Assembly (NCBI GenBank): GCA_964581505.1
Contig: CAZOOR010000047.1
Location: 1 to 22,480, forward strand
DNA: 22,480 bases
From: CAZOOR01 sp964581505
Lineage (GTDB): Bacteria > Bacteroidota > Ignavibacteria > Kapaibacteriales > UBA2268
Direction of reading: 5' to 3'
Position numbers and translations under genes: made by a program. Positions 15,163 through 22,480 of the stretch are shown piece after piece. The notes under the pieces are model-generated. The model made no database searches, was not told where the DNA came from, and was given only the letters and a program-made list of their open reading frames with translations. The stretch's first letter is position 1. The number at the start of each line of letters is the position of its first letter.

Positions 15163-17508
15163 ATGTCAAAAGGAGGCGGTGCAGGTAAAGTTTATTTCGT
15201 GTTGTATCTCGCTGTTGTTCTTGAACTGCTCATCATTATTGTGGAGCGTGACGAGGCTGAAGAGAATCTTCTCAAGAAGCAACGTGAAACGATGAAGATT
15301 GTCGAAAGTATTCTTTCGCAGTTGCAGTCAGGTGCCGGTACGGAAGGTATGAACGCAAGATTTAAAGATGAAATAACAATGCTACCTCAGGGCGTTAATG
15401 TTAAAGAGATGCTCGGTGTTGATGTAAAAACTTCTCGTGTTAATTTTGTTGAGGTTGGGGTAACTGATGTTGCCGCCGAATTGAAGAGAAAAGAAGGCGA
15501 GCAAATGGTAGATTATGCCAAACGGCTTAATAAATTAATTAAACTCGGGAATGTTGAGGAAATTGAATATCAAATTTTCTATAATACAAATACAAATCCT
15601 GACAATCCACCCACATTCTTTACTGATGATGAAATTAAGGATAAGGGATTTGAGTTTGATAAGTTTGAAGTAGGGCAGACTATCCAGACTGACGATGGTG
15701 AAGTTTGGCAATTTATGGGTTTGCGTAAACTTAAACTTGACCCGAAGAAGATTATGGATAAGATAAGCGATTTTAATAATATTTCCATTGCTTCTATTGA
15801 CCCTGTTTATCCTCAGGAGTTTGCTTTGAACATTGGTCCTAGCTACACACCTCCCGGTAAGGAAGACAGTACATTCTTCTATTTACCACAGGTTGAATTG
15901 CAAAAACAGTCCACAAGTTTGTTGAAACGTACTTTCGTTGTTAATTTTCAACCTCCGAGAAAAGCCGGTTGGTATAAGTTGAGATTTGCTTCCAGAACCA
16001 ATCGTATTCTCGGTGTTCATGGTAAAGTTGATGCAAAGAATATCCCCGATGATGCAAATATTAATATCGGCACGGTATCCTTGACTGCAAAGGATTTGAA
16101 AAAAGTTATGAAAGAGCTGACCGATAAACTCGAACGTTTTAATCCTCCCTCTTTCGAAATGCTTGCTGTTGAGCAAGATTTCCTCGGATATGAGAAAAAA
16201 ATGAGTGCGGCTAAGCAAAAAGCTATTGCCGATGCAGAAAATCCGTCCGAAGCGGTTGGCAAATTGCAATTATACGATTATATCGTCAAATTGCTTACTC
16301 CGAATATGTCTGTCAATTTTGCCCAGAACAGAGCGGCATTGGAAGTCAATGTTCGTGTGATTTTGCCGGAAGTAAAGGCGGCAAAACCTATTTTAAGTAT
16401 GCCGACATATACTCCGACATTTGATAAGGTTGCGGCGGCATTCCAGTTTACGGCTTCTCCTTGGATGGGTAATAACAGGCTCGAAGGTAAGATTGTTGAC
16501 CCCTCGACTAATGCTGTTGTTGCTCGTATTAATTTCACGCCTCTTGATGAGATTAATCCCGATATTCCTATGCCGCAAAACGGTCAAAAAAGAGATTATC
16601 TTGCTAAAGCTGACCAAGTCCTTTCGCCGGGTAAATATGATATGATTGTTACTCATACGATTAATGCTCAGTTCAAAGAGGAAAGAGGAACTTTAGAAGT
16701 CTTCCCGACAGGTTTGACAGATAATAGTAAGAAAATGCTTGATGCAAGAATGGAAATTCTATATTACGGTAAAGTCTTTCCGCCGGTTTCGGCAGAGCCA
16801 AGCTCAGGTGGTAAAATTAAACCTGAAAACTTTAGAATTTATTTGACGACTGATAAGGAAAGTCAGAGACCTGTTATTCAAGGCTTAACAATAACAAGAG
16901 ATAATAGTGTTTACTTCGATTGCGGTGTAAATAATGTTAATCTTAAAATTACTTGGGTGCAACCATACACAGGTGAAGAGGTTGATGTTTATCCCAAGAA
17001 TACAAAGAAAATCAGACAGCAAGCACCGAGAATTAATGTCGGTGATGCTCAGACAAGTGTTGACCCCATTGGAACAAATAGAATAAGAGTTACGGTTCGC
17101 GGAATTAAAATTGTTCCGTCTCCTGATGGTAAAACAGAAACAAGCAAAGCTAAGGTTGAAGTTAAAGTTGATAAAAAATTAACATTAGGTAACCTTGCCG
17201 GTCAGGGTGTTTCACAGTACTCCGACCCGACAATTAGCAAAGATGGCAATACCTACAAGCTTGAGTTTACGTTAGATGTCAAGCCTCCTAAAGGTGTTGA
17301 TATTATCAAGGGACAAGCAACCGTAAAAGTACTTGCCAGAGCAATCAATACTTGCGATGCTTCGAAGACATCGTCTCAAGAGGCTAAGAAAATAAGTGCT
17401 TTAATTAAATATGAGCCACCCTCAAGTGGAAGAGGCGGACGCGGCGGTAGAAGCAGAAAACCGAGTGGCGGCGGCAGAAGTAGAAGCAGTCGTGGCGGAA
17501 GAAGATAA
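15163..17508 (+). CDS. Inner-membrane-anchored periplasmic protein with Gly/Arg-rich tail, GldM/PorM-like topology
   Basis: The 781-residue product has a short Gly/Lys-rich cytoplasmic start, one membrane helix (about 10-27) containing Glu21, and then a large periplasmic part. A charged helical stretch follows the membrane (28-55). Residues about 390-750 look like several beta-sandwich modules, with regular strand patterns such as VRVILPEV, GKIVDPSTNAVVARINF, KYDMIVTHTINAQF and KVEVKVDKKLTL. The tail (755-781) consists of Gly, Arg, Ser and a few Lys/Pro. Single N-terminal helix plus stacked periplasmic beta domains is the topology of GldM/PorM, which energises T9SS, but that family is usually near 500-520 residues and I see no signature shared with it. 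The start is ATG with AAAGGA 9 nt upstream. It heads an operon with two exported proteins (gaps of 54 and 37 nt), suggesting a trans-envelope complex. Confidence 0.8.
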   Translation: MSKGGGAGKVYFVLYLAVVLELLIIIVERDEAEENLLKKQRETMKIVESILSQLQSGAGTEGMNARFKDEITMLPQGVNVKEMLGVDVKTSRVNFVEVGVTDVAAELKRKEGEQMVDYAKRLNKLIKLGNVEEIEYQIFYNTNTNPDNPPTFFTDDEIKDKGFEFDKFEVGQTIQTDDGEVWQFMGLRKLKLDPKKIMDKISDFNNISIASIDPVYPQEFALNIGPSYTPPGKEDSTFFYLPQVELQKQSTSLLKRTFVVNFQPPRKAGWYKLRFASRTNRILGVHGKVDAKNIPDDANINIGTVSLTAKDLKKVMKELTDKLERFNPPSFEMLAVEQDFLGYEKKMSAAKQKAIADAENPSEAVGKLQLYDYIVKLLTPNMSVNFAQNRAALEVNVRVILPEVKAAKPILSMPTYTPTFDKVAAAFQFTASPWMGNNRLEGKIVDPSTNAVVARINFTPLDEINPDIPMPQNGQKRDYLAKADQVLSPGKYDMIVTHTINAQFKEERGTLEVFPTGLTDNSKKMLDARMEILYYGKVFPPVSAEPSSGGKIKPENFRIYLTTDKESQRPVIQGLTITRDNSVYFDCGVNNVNLKITWVQPYTGEEVDVYPKNTKKIRQQAPRINVGDAQTSVDPIGTNRIRVTVRGIKIVPSPDGKTETSKAKVEVKVDKKLTLGNLAGQGVSQYSDPTISKDGNTYKLEFTLDVKPPKGVDIIKGQATVKVLARAINTCDASKTSSQEAKKISALIKYEPPSSGRGGRGGRSRKPSGGGRSRSSRGGRR

Positions 17509-17562
17509 TTAAATTAATTCATTAACAGATATGATTATTAAGTTGAATTAAGGGACAAATAA

Positions 17563-19254
17563 ATGAAAAGTAAATCAAAAATAATAATTGGGATATTAAC
17601 GGCAATCCTTCTAATGAGCGGCAACTTGTTTGCTCAAAGTGAGCCGTCAAGACAAGAGTTGGAAAATGTTCTAAGTCATTTTATAAATTATAGATTTGGT
17701 ACAGTATCCATCTATCGGATTATGAATCCCAGCGATATAAAACGTGCATTGAAAGCTCAAAGTGAAGTAGGTGCAGGTATTAAAGAAGCGGAAGACCTGC
17801 TTTCTCAATTAGACCCGAAGATAGCAGATATGATTAAGTCCGGTATTGATGCCGGCGACGAGTGCGATAAGGTACGTGAGGATATTCTTATGCAGGGATT
17901 GTTCCCACCGCCCGCTGATGTTTATGATAAAATTTGTAGCGGTTTGAAATCAGGTGGTATGGAAACAGATATGGTCGAAAATGCCTATATAATCACAAAT
18001 CGCCCTCAGCTCGGTAATCCACCGACTAATATTATTGCTCTAATCACAACAGATAGAGTAGCCGATGACATTGAGAAGAATTTAAAAAATCGTCCTCAAT
18101 CCGAAATTTATACCTATGATGAATTGAAAGCATTCAAGCTTGATACAACTTTCAGCGCTACTAATTTGTATGAATTGGTCGAGAATGCCATTATGCAGGG
18201 CAATATTGAGAATAAAACTCTTGATGCTCAGGGTATTGGTAATCCCGAATGGTTTGCCGGAAAAACTTTTGGTAAGACTTCAACACTTTCTGCAAAAGAA
18301 AATGACATTGGTTCTTATGATGTGCAGAAGTTTTTAAGAATTGGTGACGGGCAGGCTTTGGACTATTTCGGAAAAGCACACGAATTTATTGTCAGTATGG
18401 ATTTAATAAGTTGGAAACGCTATCCGATGGCTTATTATGAGGATTCGACCGGTAAACTTGTTGCTGACCCATATTATATCACAAATGAAGATTTACCTGA
18501 ATTTGGTATTGAATTGAAATATGGTATTGACGAATTGAGCTACCCCTCAATGTGGAGTGAAAGAATGACACTCAGCGCACTCTGGCAGTCTGTCAAACTC
18601 GGTATTATTTTACCGACTTCCGGTTGGTCAAATTTGAGCGAGTCTGTCTATAATATTAATCGTACCCTTACATTCGGAGGTGTTGGTGTAGCGGCGGCTT
18701 TTGATTTCCCGTTCAAGGTTATTCCCCAGAGCGGTGTGTTCCATGCAAACTTGGGTTATATCTTCGGAAACGCTCAGATGCCCGGCTATAAAACAAAACC
18801 GACAGTTGACGATTTTATGTTTTATAATCAAGATTATCTGATAAGAGCTAATGCACAGCTCCATTATACATTTGGTGTTTCGATTGATGATGATTATTGG
18901 TTCCGTTTCGGTATTGGTGGTACTGTTTATGCGGTAGAGCATTGGAATTATAAAATTGCGGAGAATGTTATTCCTCCCGAACTGAGCTTTAGAAAAGCAA
19001 AAACAGAAACAGTAGCAGGCATTTCGGGTAAAATTGAGTTTATGTCTAAGAATATATTAACACCCTTTGGCGGTAGTATTCAATATTTTGATGAATCGCT
19101 GGGGCTTAAATTATGGCTTGAGATACCTGTTATAGAGAACACTTTTGCACTCAGATTTGATGCAAATGGATTCTTTACTGCATTCCGCGACCCCCATCCT
19201 TGGGAGCATAGCTCGGTATTCGTACCTCAAATTAGATTTATTTTTAATTTTTAA
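17563..19254 (+). CDS. Exported, probable outer-membrane beta-barrel protein with N-terminal periplasmic region, function unknown
   Basis: The 563-residue product has a signal peptide (about 1-25, hydrophobic IIIGILTAILLM, cleavage near LFAQS). Residues about 26-270 are a soluble, partly helical region with several charged helices. From about 320 to the end the sequence alternates hydrophobic and polar residues in strands with aromatic girdles, such as GVGVAAAFDFPFKV, GVFHANLGYIFG, NAQLHYTFGVSI and YWFRFGIGGTVYAV. It ends in VPQIRFIFNF; a terminal Phe is the classic signal for barrel insertion by the BAM complex. I do not recognise the family. A Shine-Dalgarno AAGGGA lies before the ATG. It sits between the membrane-anchored 781-residue protein and a second protein of similar two-part design, so an outer-membrane partner role is inferred. 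Confidence 0.75.
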   Translation: MKSKSKIIIGILTAILLMSGNLFAQSEPSRQELENVLSHFINYRFGTVSIYRIMNPSDIKRALKAQSEVGAGIKEAEDLLSQLDPKIADMIKSGIDAGDECDKVREDILMQGLFPPPADVYDKICSGLKSGGMETDMVENAYIITNRPQLGNPPTNIIALITTDRVADDIEKNLKNRPQSEIYTYDELKAFKLDTTFSATNLYELVENAIMQGNIENKTLDAQGIGNPEWFAGKTFGKTSTLSAKENDIGSYDVQKFLRIGDGQALDYFGKAHEFIVSMDLISWKRYPMAYYEDSTGKLVADPYYITNEDLPEFGIELKYGIDELSYPSMWSERMTLSALWQSVKLGIILPTSGWSNLSESVYNINRTLTFGGVGVAAAFDFPFKVIPQSGVFHANLGYIFGNAQMPGYKTKPTVDDFMFYNQDYLIRANAQLHYTFGVSIDDDYWFRFGIGGTVYAVEHWNYKIAENVIPPELSFRKAKTETVAGISGKIEFMSKNILTPFGGSIQYFDESLGLKLWLEIPVIENTFALRFDANGFFTAFRDPHPWEHSSVFVPQIRFIFNF

Positions 19255-19291
19255 TTTTATCTGATTCTTAACCGGAAAAAAGGCAAAAACT

Positions 19292-20728
19292 ATGAAAAAA
19301 ATAACATTAATAATAATTACAATTCTGTCAGTAGTTGGTACAATTCATATTGAGGCACAAACCAGAAAGGGTATGATTGACTCTCTTACAACTGTTGACC
19401 CGGAAATCAGAAAGTATTTCCCAAGATGGAAAGTTTGTGAAACCGACTTGCAGATTCAAATTTATCAGTCGTTCAAACTTCTTGGTTTCCCTAAGGAAAG
19501 ACTAAGCAAAACAAAAATTGAAGTTCTCGCCGCCCCTCGTCCTGATGAGTATAACGCTTATGAAATATTACTTATCAAATGTGGGGAAGCGACTTTAAAT
19601 TCAGCGGAAATAAATGCAAATTTTAGTCCGGCTCTTTACAATATTATTTCGGGCGAGGCATTTTATGCAAGAATAAATAACCCACCTGAAACCGAGGTTA
19701 GGTCTCGGGATTATTGCTATGTGGAAATACCGCCGGAATCCCCTGTATCTTCAACCGAAGCTACGGCAATTATTGATTTCTTAAAACCAAGTGATGTTAC
19801 CCATGCTTTCTCAATATCATTGTTTGAACAATCATTTAAGTTTGGTAACAGTGGTTTTTGGTTGAGCAACATTGTAGGTAACGATGAAGTCGGTTATCCA
19901 TTTTGGTCTGCCGGTGAATCAAAAGTTGTTTTACAAAGACCTCTCTATGCCAATACAGACAACGAAACAAACACAGCTATTCCTTATTTACTTGATATAA
20001 GGTTAGGTGGAGCTTATAAAATTACATCGGGTATTGACCCCTCAGGAACAGTTTTAAGCTGGATACCTTCTAGAAAACTCAATATAAGTCCGGGTGGAAA
20101 ACTTGTTACAGGGCTTGATTTCAGTATGCCTTTCCATCCTCAATTCGGTATGCACTTTAATATGGAAATTCCTCTTAGAGAGTTCAGGAGCGAAGGGATT
20201 AATCCTAATGATTTTGCTTATACAGCAGTACCGGACGAAGTTGATTTCGACCCCGATAATCCAAGATATGGAACAAAAATTAGGGGAATTGTCAATCAAT
20301 TGCGTAGTACCGGTCAGTTCTCATTATTTTATTACTGGTGGCCCGGTGCTTCAAATGGAAATTATGATAATTTCCTAAGACTTGATGTCGGTCTAACCTA
20401 TGCGGAAGTAAGGCAATCTGCTGTTTTCTATGACACAACAGATAAAATTAACTATATGATGTCTGATGGTATTACAGGTTTGAAAACTTTCAAACCCAAT
20501 GAATTCGGTGATTGGATTTATGCTAAATTGGAATATCGTAATTCCGCTTTCTGGCCCTTTGGTGTTAGCGCCCAGATTTCCAATCAAATCTTAATGGGAC
20601 GCGTTTATGTACCTCTTGTCAATTGGTTATATATTGATGCGAGGATTGCTACTCCTTTAAGAGACTTGCGACCTTATGAAAGCAAGGTGTTCTTTATGGT
20701 ATCACCTGTATTAAGGTTAACTATTTAA
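19292..20728 (+). CDS. Exported protein, probably outer-membrane associated, function unknown
   Basis: The 478-residue product has a signal peptide (about 1-22, ITLIIITILSVVG, cleavage near IEAQT). Residues about 25-170 form a soluble region that includes PRWKVCETDLQIQIYQSF and a strand ending in ILLIKCG; Cys49 and Cys97 could pair. From about 170 the sequence is strand-rich with aromatic residues (YLLDIRLGGAYKI, KLVTGLDFSMPFHPQFGMHF, QFSLFYYWWPG, FLRLDVGLTYAEV) and ends VSPVLRLTI, compatible with a beta barrel although the last residue is Ile, not Phe. No family is recognised. Its two-part layout resembles the gene before it, and both may derive from the same type of outer-membrane module. 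AAAAGG precedes the ATG, which lies 37 nt after the previous stop. A strong terminator follows the gene, so it is probably the last of the three-gene operon. Confidence 0.75.
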   Translation: MKKITLIIITILSVVGTIHIEAQTRKGMIDSLTTVDPEIRKYFPRWKVCETDLQIQIYQSFKLLGFPKERLSKTKIEVLAAPRPDEYNAYEILLIKCGEATLNSAEINANFSPALYNIISGEAFYARINNPPETEVRSRDYCYVEIPPESPVSSTEATAIIDFLKPSDVTHAFSISLFEQSFKFGNSGFWLSNIVGNDEVGYPFWSAGESKVVLQRPLYANTDNETNTAIPYLLDIRLGGAYKITSGIDPSGTVLSWIPSRKLNISPGGKLVTGLDFSMPFHPQFGMHFNMEIPLREFRSEGINPNDFAYTAVPDEVDFDPDNPRYGTKIRGIVNQLRSTGQFSLFYYWWPGASNGNYDNFLRLDVGLTYAEVRQSAVFYDTTDKINYMMSDGITGLKTFKPNEFGDWIYAKLEYRNSAFWPFGVSAQISNQILMGRVYVPLVNWLYIDARIATPLRDLRPYESKVFFMVSPVLRLTI

Positions 20729-20743
20729 ATATGGCAGCATGAT

Positions 20744-20780
20744 AAACACCCTCTGACAAGAATTGGTTAGGGGGTGTTTT
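20744..20780 (+). terminator. Strong intrinsic terminator ending the three-gene envelope operon
   Basis: AAACACCCTCT (20744-20754) pairs with AGGGGGTGTTT (20769-20779) to make an 11-bp, GC-rich-centred stem with one G-T pair and a 14-nt loop. The stem runs into a short T run and an AT-rich stretch. It lies between the 478-residue gene and the VWA-OmpA gene. Confidence 0.85.
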
Positions 20781-20806
20781 AATTTACATAATGAGGATGT
20801 TTATTT

Positions 20807-22141
20807 ATGATTGTCAAAGCGTTCAAATTTCTTTTTATTGCATTAATGGTATTTTCCATTAATGCTATTTCTCTCCATTCGCAACCTTCGTCCGATTCGG
20901 CACGCAGGGCAAAAAAACTATTGAAAGAAGCATCTGTAACTACTGCAAAGCGTGGTATTTCACTTACTATACGAAATGTTGATATTGGTAAATTCCCGGA
21001 AATTAATATTATTGTTGAGGCGTTTAATCATTTCGGTCAGCCTTTGGATACTTTGCTTCCTAATGAAGTAAATGTAATGGAAAATGGAAAAGAAAAAAAA
21101 GTAATTTCCGTAAAGAAAATTTCTATTAAAGAGCGCGTGCCTGTTGATTTCGTTTTTGTTATTGACATTACAGGCTCTATGCAGAAATATATTGATGCTA
21201 CAAAAAATTATATTTCAACATTTACTACATCGCTTACAAGACGTGGTATTGATTACCGTATCGGGCTAATCCTTTTCTCGGATATTGTAGAAAAGGTATA
21301 TCCTCCAACTGATAATGTCTTGACATTTCTTAGATGGCTCAATCCGATTAGGTCTTATGGCGGCGGAGATGAAAAAGAAAATGCACTCGAAGCCCTTGCT
21401 TCTGCCTGCGATTTGAAATATCGTCCGGCGGCAAATAGAGTACTTGTTGTTATTACTGACGCACCTTATCACCAATACGGCGAAAAGGGCGAGGGGCATT
21501 CCAGATATACAACACAGACTATGATTAAACGCTTGGTCAATAATGAAATACGCGTCTTTTCGATTGTGCCGCCTAAATTACGCGAATATCAAGTTATATC
21601 GAAAGCTACACGCGGCAATTATTTTGATATTGATTATCCTTTCTCTACTATCTTGGATAATTTCTCAAATCAGCTGACAAACCTATTTGCTATAAAGTAT
21701 AGAACTGATATGCCTGCGATTCCCGATTCGATTGACATTGCTTTGCTCAACGAAGCCAAAAAACAATTGGTTAGGAAAACTATACCGATTGTTGAATTAG
21801 GCAGGAAATTAATTATAGAAAATTTACTTTATAAAACCGGTAGCGCCCAATTGCCCGATTCTATCAGGGAACTTGATGTCTTGCACGAATTTATGTCCAA
21901 CAAACCTAATGTGGTTATTCTTGTGGAAGGGCATACCGATAATGTCGGCAGCAACAGAATTAATGATGCTCTCTCTAAAAGACGAGCCGAAAGTGTAAAA
22001 AAATATTTAATACGAAAGGGCATCAGTGCCAGACGTATTAAAACGGTTGGCTACGGTGAACGGCGTCCCATTGCCTCAAACGCTACGGAATGGGGTAGAA
22101 GGCTAAACCGCCGTACCGAAATTGTAATCGTTGCAAAATAA
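20807..22141 (+). CDS. Exported VWA-OmpA fusion protein
   Basis: The 444-residue product starts with a signal peptide (about 1-26, ending SLHSQP). Residues about 55-105 form a short beta module of the type found before VWFA-related domains. A von Willebrand A domain follows at about 112-300: the metal-site motif is DITGS at 120-124, with Asp218 in VVITDAPYH as a likely further ligand. An OmpA-type peptidoglycan-binding domain fills about 335-444, with GHTDNVGSNR and LSKRRAESVKKYL; Asp378 and Arg393 are the expected diaminopimelate-binding residues. The protein should be periplasmic, tethered to the wall by the OmpA domain, with the VWA domain free for a protein partner. This recalls PorE-type wall anchors of T9SS but with VWA in place of other modules. 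A GAGGA site lies 9 nt before the ATG. It follows the envelope operon after a terminator. Confidence 0.92.
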   Translation: MIVKAFKFLFIALMVFSINAISLHSQPSSDSARRAKKLLKEASVTTAKRGISLTIRNVDIGKFPEINIIVEAFNHFGQPLDTLLPNEVNVMENGKEKKVISVKKISIKERVPVDFVFVIDITGSMQKYIDATKNYISTFTTSLTRRGIDYRIGLILFSDIVEKVYPPTDNVLTFLRWLNPIRSYGGGDEKENALEALASACDLKYRPAANRVLVVITDAPYHQYGEKGEGHSRYTTQTMIKRLVNNEIRVFSIVPPKLREYQVISKATRGNYFDIDYPFSTILDNFSNQLTNLFAIKYRTDMPAIPDSIDIALLNEAKKQLVRKTIPIVELGRKLIIENLLYKTGSAQLPDSIRELDVLHEFMSNKPNVVILVEGHTDNVGSNRINDALSKRRAESVKKYLIRKGISARRIKTVGYGERRPIASNATEWGRRLNRRTEIVIVAK

Positions 22142-22173
22142 AAAAAAGGCTGTCTTTTCCGACAGCCTTTTTT
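22142..22173 (+). terminator. Strong intrinsic terminator after the VWA-OmpA gene
   Basis: A-rich sequence plus GGCTGTC (22142-22154) pairs with GACAGCC plus a T run (22161-22173), with loop TTTTCC. It begins directly after the stop codon. Confidence 0.92.
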
Positions 22174-22252
22174 ATTGACTCAATATTTTAAATTTAATTT
22201 TCTCTTGCATACGGAAACTGAAAAGCAAAAGACCATCATACAACTGTTTTTT

Positions 22253-22288
22253 TCTCTCCTTGCTAAGGAGAGATGTCGCGAAGCGACA
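22253..22288. repeat. Two adjacent perfect hairpins (REP-like)
   Basis: TCTCTCCTT (22253-22261) pairs with AAGGAGAGA (22265-22273) across a GCT loop. Immediately after, TGTCGC (22274-22279) pairs with GCGACA (22283-22288) across a GAA loop. Back-to-back tight hairpins of this kind are typical of dispersed palindromic repeats rather than of gene control. Confidence 0.75.
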
Positions 22289-22292
22289 GAGA

Positions 22293-22311
22293 GGTTGGCT
22301 GTTATGCCTTT
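22293..22311 (+). repeat. Direct repeat copy 1 (GGTTGGCTGTTATGCCTTT)
   Basis: This 19-base sequence matches 22456-22474 at 18 of 19 positions. It directly follows the paired hairpins, as the second copy follows another palindrome. Confidence 0.7.
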
Positions 22312-22334
22312 TAAAGTATCTCGGCTGTCTCCCC

Positions 22335-22354
22335 CCGCACCCTGAAGGATGCGG
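22335..22354. repeat. Imperfect palindrome
   Basis: CCGCA (22335-22339) pairs with TGCGG (22350-22354) and an inner CCT pairs with AGG, leaving small C and A bulges. Confidence 0.55.
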
Positions 22355-22376
22355 TTAATATATATGTCTTTTTAAA

Positions 22377-22398
22377 ACCGTATTCTTTAGGTTACGGT
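22377..22398. repeat. Six-bp inverted repeat
   Basis: ACCGTA (22377-22382) pairs with TACGGT (22393-22398) around a 10-base loop. Confidence 0.45.
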
Positions 22399-22426
22399 GA
22401 TGAATATTCAAGCTGTTTTATACATT

Positions 22427-22453
22427 CCCCGGACTGATGTCCTGTTTTAGGGG
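22427..22453. repeat. Nested palindrome
   Basis: CCCC (22427-22430) can pair with GGGG (22450-22453), enclosing GGAC-TGAT-GTCC (22431-22442). It precedes the second direct-repeat copy. Confidence 0.5.
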
Positions 22454-22455
22454 TG

Positions 22456-22474
22456 GGTTGGCTGTTTTGCCTTT
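22456..22474 (+). repeat. Direct repeat copy 2 (GGTTGGCTGTTTTGCCTTT)
   Basis: It differs from copy 1 only by T for A at one position. The repeat unit may continue beyond the window edge. Confidence 0.7.
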
Positions 22475-22480
22475 CAGAAA

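Larger units (their letters stand above)
22174..22480. other. Noncoding stretch rich in palindromes and repeats
   Basis: No credible reading frame is seen in these last 307 bases. After an AT-rich lead (22174-22250) the region holds at least five palindromes and one diverged direct repeat, listed separately. It continues past the window edge. Confidence 0.7.

Noticed and set aside
15883..16269. Minus-strand open frame of 128 codons inside the 781-residue gene
   Set aside because: It is antisense to an intact long frame with proper start signals and shows no domain.
15163..17508. Firm naming of the 781-residue gene as gldM/porM
   Set aside because: Only the topology agrees; length and the N-terminal membrane sequence differ and no conserved motif is recognised.
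17563..19254. Assignment of the 563-residue protein as GldN/PorN
   Set aside because: It sits after a GldM-like gene as GldN would, but it is much longer, has a barrel-like C-terminal half, and I see no GldN motif.
22253..22480. CRISPR array or tRNA-like gene
   Set aside because: There are only two tag copies with unequal surroundings, no regular spacers, and the palindromes do not fold into a tRNA cloverleaf with the conserved loop bases.

Overview
The window reads as a chromosomal segment of an AT-rich, Gram-negative member of the Bacteroidota/Chlorobiota (FCB) group. The main evidence is two proteins ending in type A sorting domains of the type IX secretion system (T9SS), several start regions preceded by matches to the Bacteroidota -7 promoter element TAnnTTTG, and many exported envelope proteins. 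A Kapabacteria- or Ignavibacteria-like lineage would fit, but this is an inference from gene style, not from a marker gene.

Layout. (1) Positions 2-1240 hold the 3' part of a repeat-rich T9SS cargo protein, facing a LysM-like/N-acetylmuramoyl-L-alanine amidase (1282-2490, minus). A terminator between them runs into the amidase coding end. (2) Positions 2635-8191 hold a two-gene methionine/one-carbon operon: a TTG-started homocysteine S-methyltransferase/methylenetetrahydrofolate reductase fusion, then a full-length cobalamin-dependent MetH. (3) Positions 8188-10537 (minus) hold a PfkB-family, adenosine-kinase-like gene followed by an exported CBM9-like protein. The latter meets metH tail to tail with overlapping stop codons. 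(4) Positions 10713-11117 encode a tiny protein that is only a signal peptide plus a T9SS sorting domain. (5) Positions 11119-14849 (minus) hold manC-like, rlpA and metG in a tightly packed operon. (6) Positions 15163-20728 hold three co-directional envelope genes: a single-pass periplasmic protein with a Gly/Arg-rich tail and two exported, probably outer-membrane proteins. After a terminator comes a VWA-OmpA protein (20807-22141). (7) Positions 22174-22480 are noncoding and contain a cluster of palindromes plus a diverged direct repeat.

How the genes may work together. The methionine block (MTHFR, two methyl-transfer routes to methionine, MetG) and a possible nucleoside salvage kinase are housekeeping. 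The wall enzymes (amidase, RlpA) and the mannose-nucleotide enzyme serve the envelope. The 15163-22141 cluster is the most interesting part. Its predicted layout is an inner-membrane anchor reaching across the periplasm, two outer-membrane partners and a peptidoglycan-binding VWA protein, as expected for a trans-envelope machine. It resembles the T9SS PorL/M/K/N motor core in topology, but I could not recognise those families in the sequences.
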